Source of the DNA: Natronorubrum sediminis
Lineage (GTDB): Archaea > Halobacteriota > Halobacteria > Halobacteriales > Natrialbaceae
NCBI RefSeq assembly: GCF_900108095.1
Contig: NZ_FNWL01000002.1
Span: 540,748-604,747 of the forward strand
Length of the DNA: 64,000 nucleotides
Direction: 5' to 3'
Positions 62,541-64,000 of the stretch are shown here, piece by piece. A model generated the notes under the pieces. The model saw only the letters and a list, made by a program, of their open reading frames with translations. It had not been told where the DNA came from and made no database searches. Position numbers and translations under genes: made by a program. How positions within the stretch are numbered: position 1 is the stretch's first letter; the number at the start of each line of letters is the position of its first letter.

Positions 62541-62560
62541 CCCCTATACGGGGGTTTTTT
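62541..62560 (+). promoter_or_regulatory. Terminator-like hairpin with T6 tract before ppc
   Basis: CCCC (62541-62544), loop TATAC, GGGG(G) (62550-62554), followed by TTTTTT (62555-62560) looks like an intrinsic terminator 25 bases before the ppc ATG. Alternatively the CTATAC inside is just the ppc TATA element, with the hairpin a coincidence. Position within the ppc leader leaves attenuation possible but unproven. Confidence 0.35.
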
Positions 62561-62584
62561 GGATGCGAGTCGTACGGGTACGGT

Positions 62585-64000
62585 ATGGGACTACACAACA
62601 GAGAGCTCCGTCAGGACGTGCGAGAACTCGGCGCGTTGTTGGGGGACGTCCTCGAGCAACAGACCTCGAGACGCTCGTTCGAGACGGTCGAGTCGTGTCG
62701 ACGAGCCGCGATCGAGTACCGGAGCGGTGATCTCGAGTCCCGAGAGCCACTCATCTCCGAGCTTCACGGACTCTCGCCACAACAACAGCGAATCGTCGCG
62801 CGTGGCTTTACGACCTACTTCGAACTGATCAATCTCGCCGAGGAGCGCGAACGAGTACGGACGATTCGGAGTGCGTCCGACGACGGGGCCCTCGAGCACA
62901 GTCTCGAAACCGCGGCCGAGGAGTTGGCCGAAGCCGACACAGAGACTGCAAAACAGGTGCTCGACGACGTCCTGATCGAACCGACGTTTACGGCCCATCC
63001 GACGGAGGCCCGCCGAAAAACGGTCAAATCGAAGCTGCGGACGATTTCGACGCACCTCGAGACCGTAGACGAGTGCTCGCTCACGACGAAAGAAGACGCC
63101 CAGCACTGGCGCGATGTCGACGCCGAAGTGACGAGCCTCTGGCAGACGCCACAGGTTCGCAATCGACAGCCCGAACCCGCAGACGAAGCCCGAAACGTCC
63201 AGTGGTACCTCGAGAACACGCTCTTCGACGTCGTCGGGGAAGTGTACGACGAACTCGCGGACGCCCTCGACGACGAACTCGAGGGGACGATCGACGTGCC
63301 GAAACTGTTCGAGTTCCGCTCGTGGGCGGGAAGCGACCGGGACGGAAACCCCTACGTCACCCCCGACGTGACCGCGGATACCCTCGAGCGTCAGCGTTCG
63401 GTCATTCTGGAGAAGTACCGCGAGCAACTCAAGCGTCTCTCCGGCGTCCTCAGTCAAGACGGCAGTCGGATCGACGTCGGCGCGGCGTTCGAAGCCTCGC
63501 TCGAAGCGGATCGTGAGCGACTGCCCGGCAGCGCACAAACTGCGGAGACGCGCTACCCCGGCGAACCCTACCGACAGAAGCTCAAACTGATGCGTGAGCG
63601 TCTCGAGCGCGTCGGTGACGTTCGCCCGGACGGCTACACAGATGCCAAAGAACTTCAGACGGATCTCGAGGTCATCGCTCAGAGCCTTCGGGACAACAAC
63701 GGTGAAACGGTCGCCGAAGCACACGTCGACCCCATCCGCAGGCAGGTCGCCACGTTCGGCTTCTCCCTCGCGAGTCTGGATCTGCGCGAACACCAGCAAA
63801 CCCACACCGACGCGATCGCAGCGGCACTCGAGAGCGAGGGAATCGACTATCACCGGCTGTCCGAAGACGAGCGCGTCGAGTTACTGACCGACGCAGTTCT
63901 CCAGGACGACCCCATTGTCGACCTCTCAGACACCGAGGGGCTCTCGGAGGAATCGGCCCGCGTGCTCCGCCTGTTCGACGAACTCGGCGACTGGCAGACG
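62585..64000 (+). CDS. ppc: Phosphoenolpyruvate carboxylase (partial, runs off window)
   Basis: From ATG 62585 (MGLHNRELRQDVRELGALLG) an open frame of 472 codons runs to the window end without a stop. The catalytic FTAHPTEARRK with His138 and RSWAGSDRDGNPYVTPDVTA near residue 247, plus FGFSLASLDLREHQQTH, are diagnostic of bacterial-type PEP carboxylase, which is normally about 890-930 residues. It carboxylates PEP to oxaloacetate to refill the citrate cycle, consuming the PEP made by ppsA. A terminator-like hairpin lies in its leader. Confidence 0.95.
   Translation, partial: MGLHNRELRQDVRELGALLGDVLEQQTSRRSFETVESCRRAAIEYRSGDLESREPLISELHGLSPQQQRIVARGFTTYFELINLAEERERVRTIRSASDDGALEHSLETAAEELAEADTETAKQVLDDVLIEPTFTAHPTEARRKTVKSKLRTISTHLETVDECSLTTKEDAQHWRDVDAEVTSLWQTPQVRNRQPEPADEARNVQWYLENTLFDVVGEVYDELADALDDELEGTIDVPKLFEFRSWAGSDRDGNPYVTPDVTADTLERQRSVILEKYREQLKRLSGVLSQDGSRIDVGAAFEASLEADRERLPGSAQTAETRYPGEPYRQKLKLMRERLERVGDVRPDGYTDAKELQTDLEVIAQSLRDNNGETVAEAHVDPIRRQVATFGFSLASLDLREHQQTHTDAIAAALESEGIDYHRLSEDERVELLTDAVLQDDPIVDLSDTEGLSEESARVLRLFDELGDWQT

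Noticed and set aside
1-64000. CRISPR arrays, replication origin, restriction-modification or toxin-antitoxin loci
   Set aside because: No regularly spaced repeats, no orc1/cdc6 gene or origin repeat cluster, and no recognisable defence gene was seen in the window.

Overview
This window is chromosomal DNA from a halophilic archaeon (class Halobacteria, probably order Natrialbales). The evidence is GC-rich DNA, extremely acidic predicted proteins (Asp/Glu-rich even in ribosomal S2 and L24e), archaeal ribosomal, RNA polymerase and mevalonate-pathway genes, largely leaderless promoters with TATA boxes about 25-30 bases before the start codon, and many families confined to haloarchaea. Genus is not decided from the sequence.

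Region 1 (1-26548) is the conserved information-processing and isoprenoid block. It runs: end of rpoK, eno, rps2; then thiR, mvk, ipk, rnj, idsA, gltX; then tmcA; then rpl7ae, rps28e, rpl24e, ndk. Most junctions within operons are ATGA overlaps. The rps2-mvk junction is interrupted by about 12 kb of accessory DNA. That DNA holds two surface-sugar genes (GT4 and DUF354), a four-gene operon of pilin-like membrane-anchored proteins (4642-10175), and two AT-rich tandem Tat-lipoprotein beta-propeller genes (10212-12692) that look imported. Two structured leader or ncRNA candidates lie here, one before the RNase J gene (15832-15907) and one before rpl7ae (24935-25071).

Region 2 (26549-33620) is mixed: a DUF7344-like regulator, superoxide dismutase, a 7TM-PAS histidine kinase, a small ATPase operon, a metallo-beta-lactamase-fold hydrolase, a membrane-bound winged-helix protein and tRNA-Glu(CTC). 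Directly after the tRNA lie relics of a tyrosine integrase and an IS6-type transposase.

Region 3 (34340-55808) is the most interesting part. It is a dense stress and sugar-phosphate island: gap, pgk, usp, CBS protein, P-type ATPase, FMN-binding PNPOx-like protein, frameshifted DUF2267 gene, double-domain usp, second PNPOx-like gene, sulfatase, ADP-dependent PFK/GK, fructose-1,6-bisphosphatase, a wrecked class I aldolase gene, PEP synthase, PiT phosphate transporter, sugar nucleotidyltransferase, another double usp and a TreT-like trehalose synthase. The mixture (several universal stress proteins, a two-CBS protein, a CtpF-like ATPase, PNPOx-like proteins, a PFK and a trehalose enzyme) closely resembles the content of the mycobacterial DosR dormancy regulon. 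It suggests a haloarchaeal energy- or oxygen-limitation programme that switches carbon flow between glycolysis, gluconeogenesis and trehalose.

Region 4 (56125-64000) holds a decayed small gene, a short-chain dehydrogenase, a zinc-ribbon microprotein, L-asparaginase, a secreted CARDB-repeat protein, a TIM-barrel sugar isomerase, two more usp genes and the first 472 codons of PEP carboxylase, which runs off the window end.
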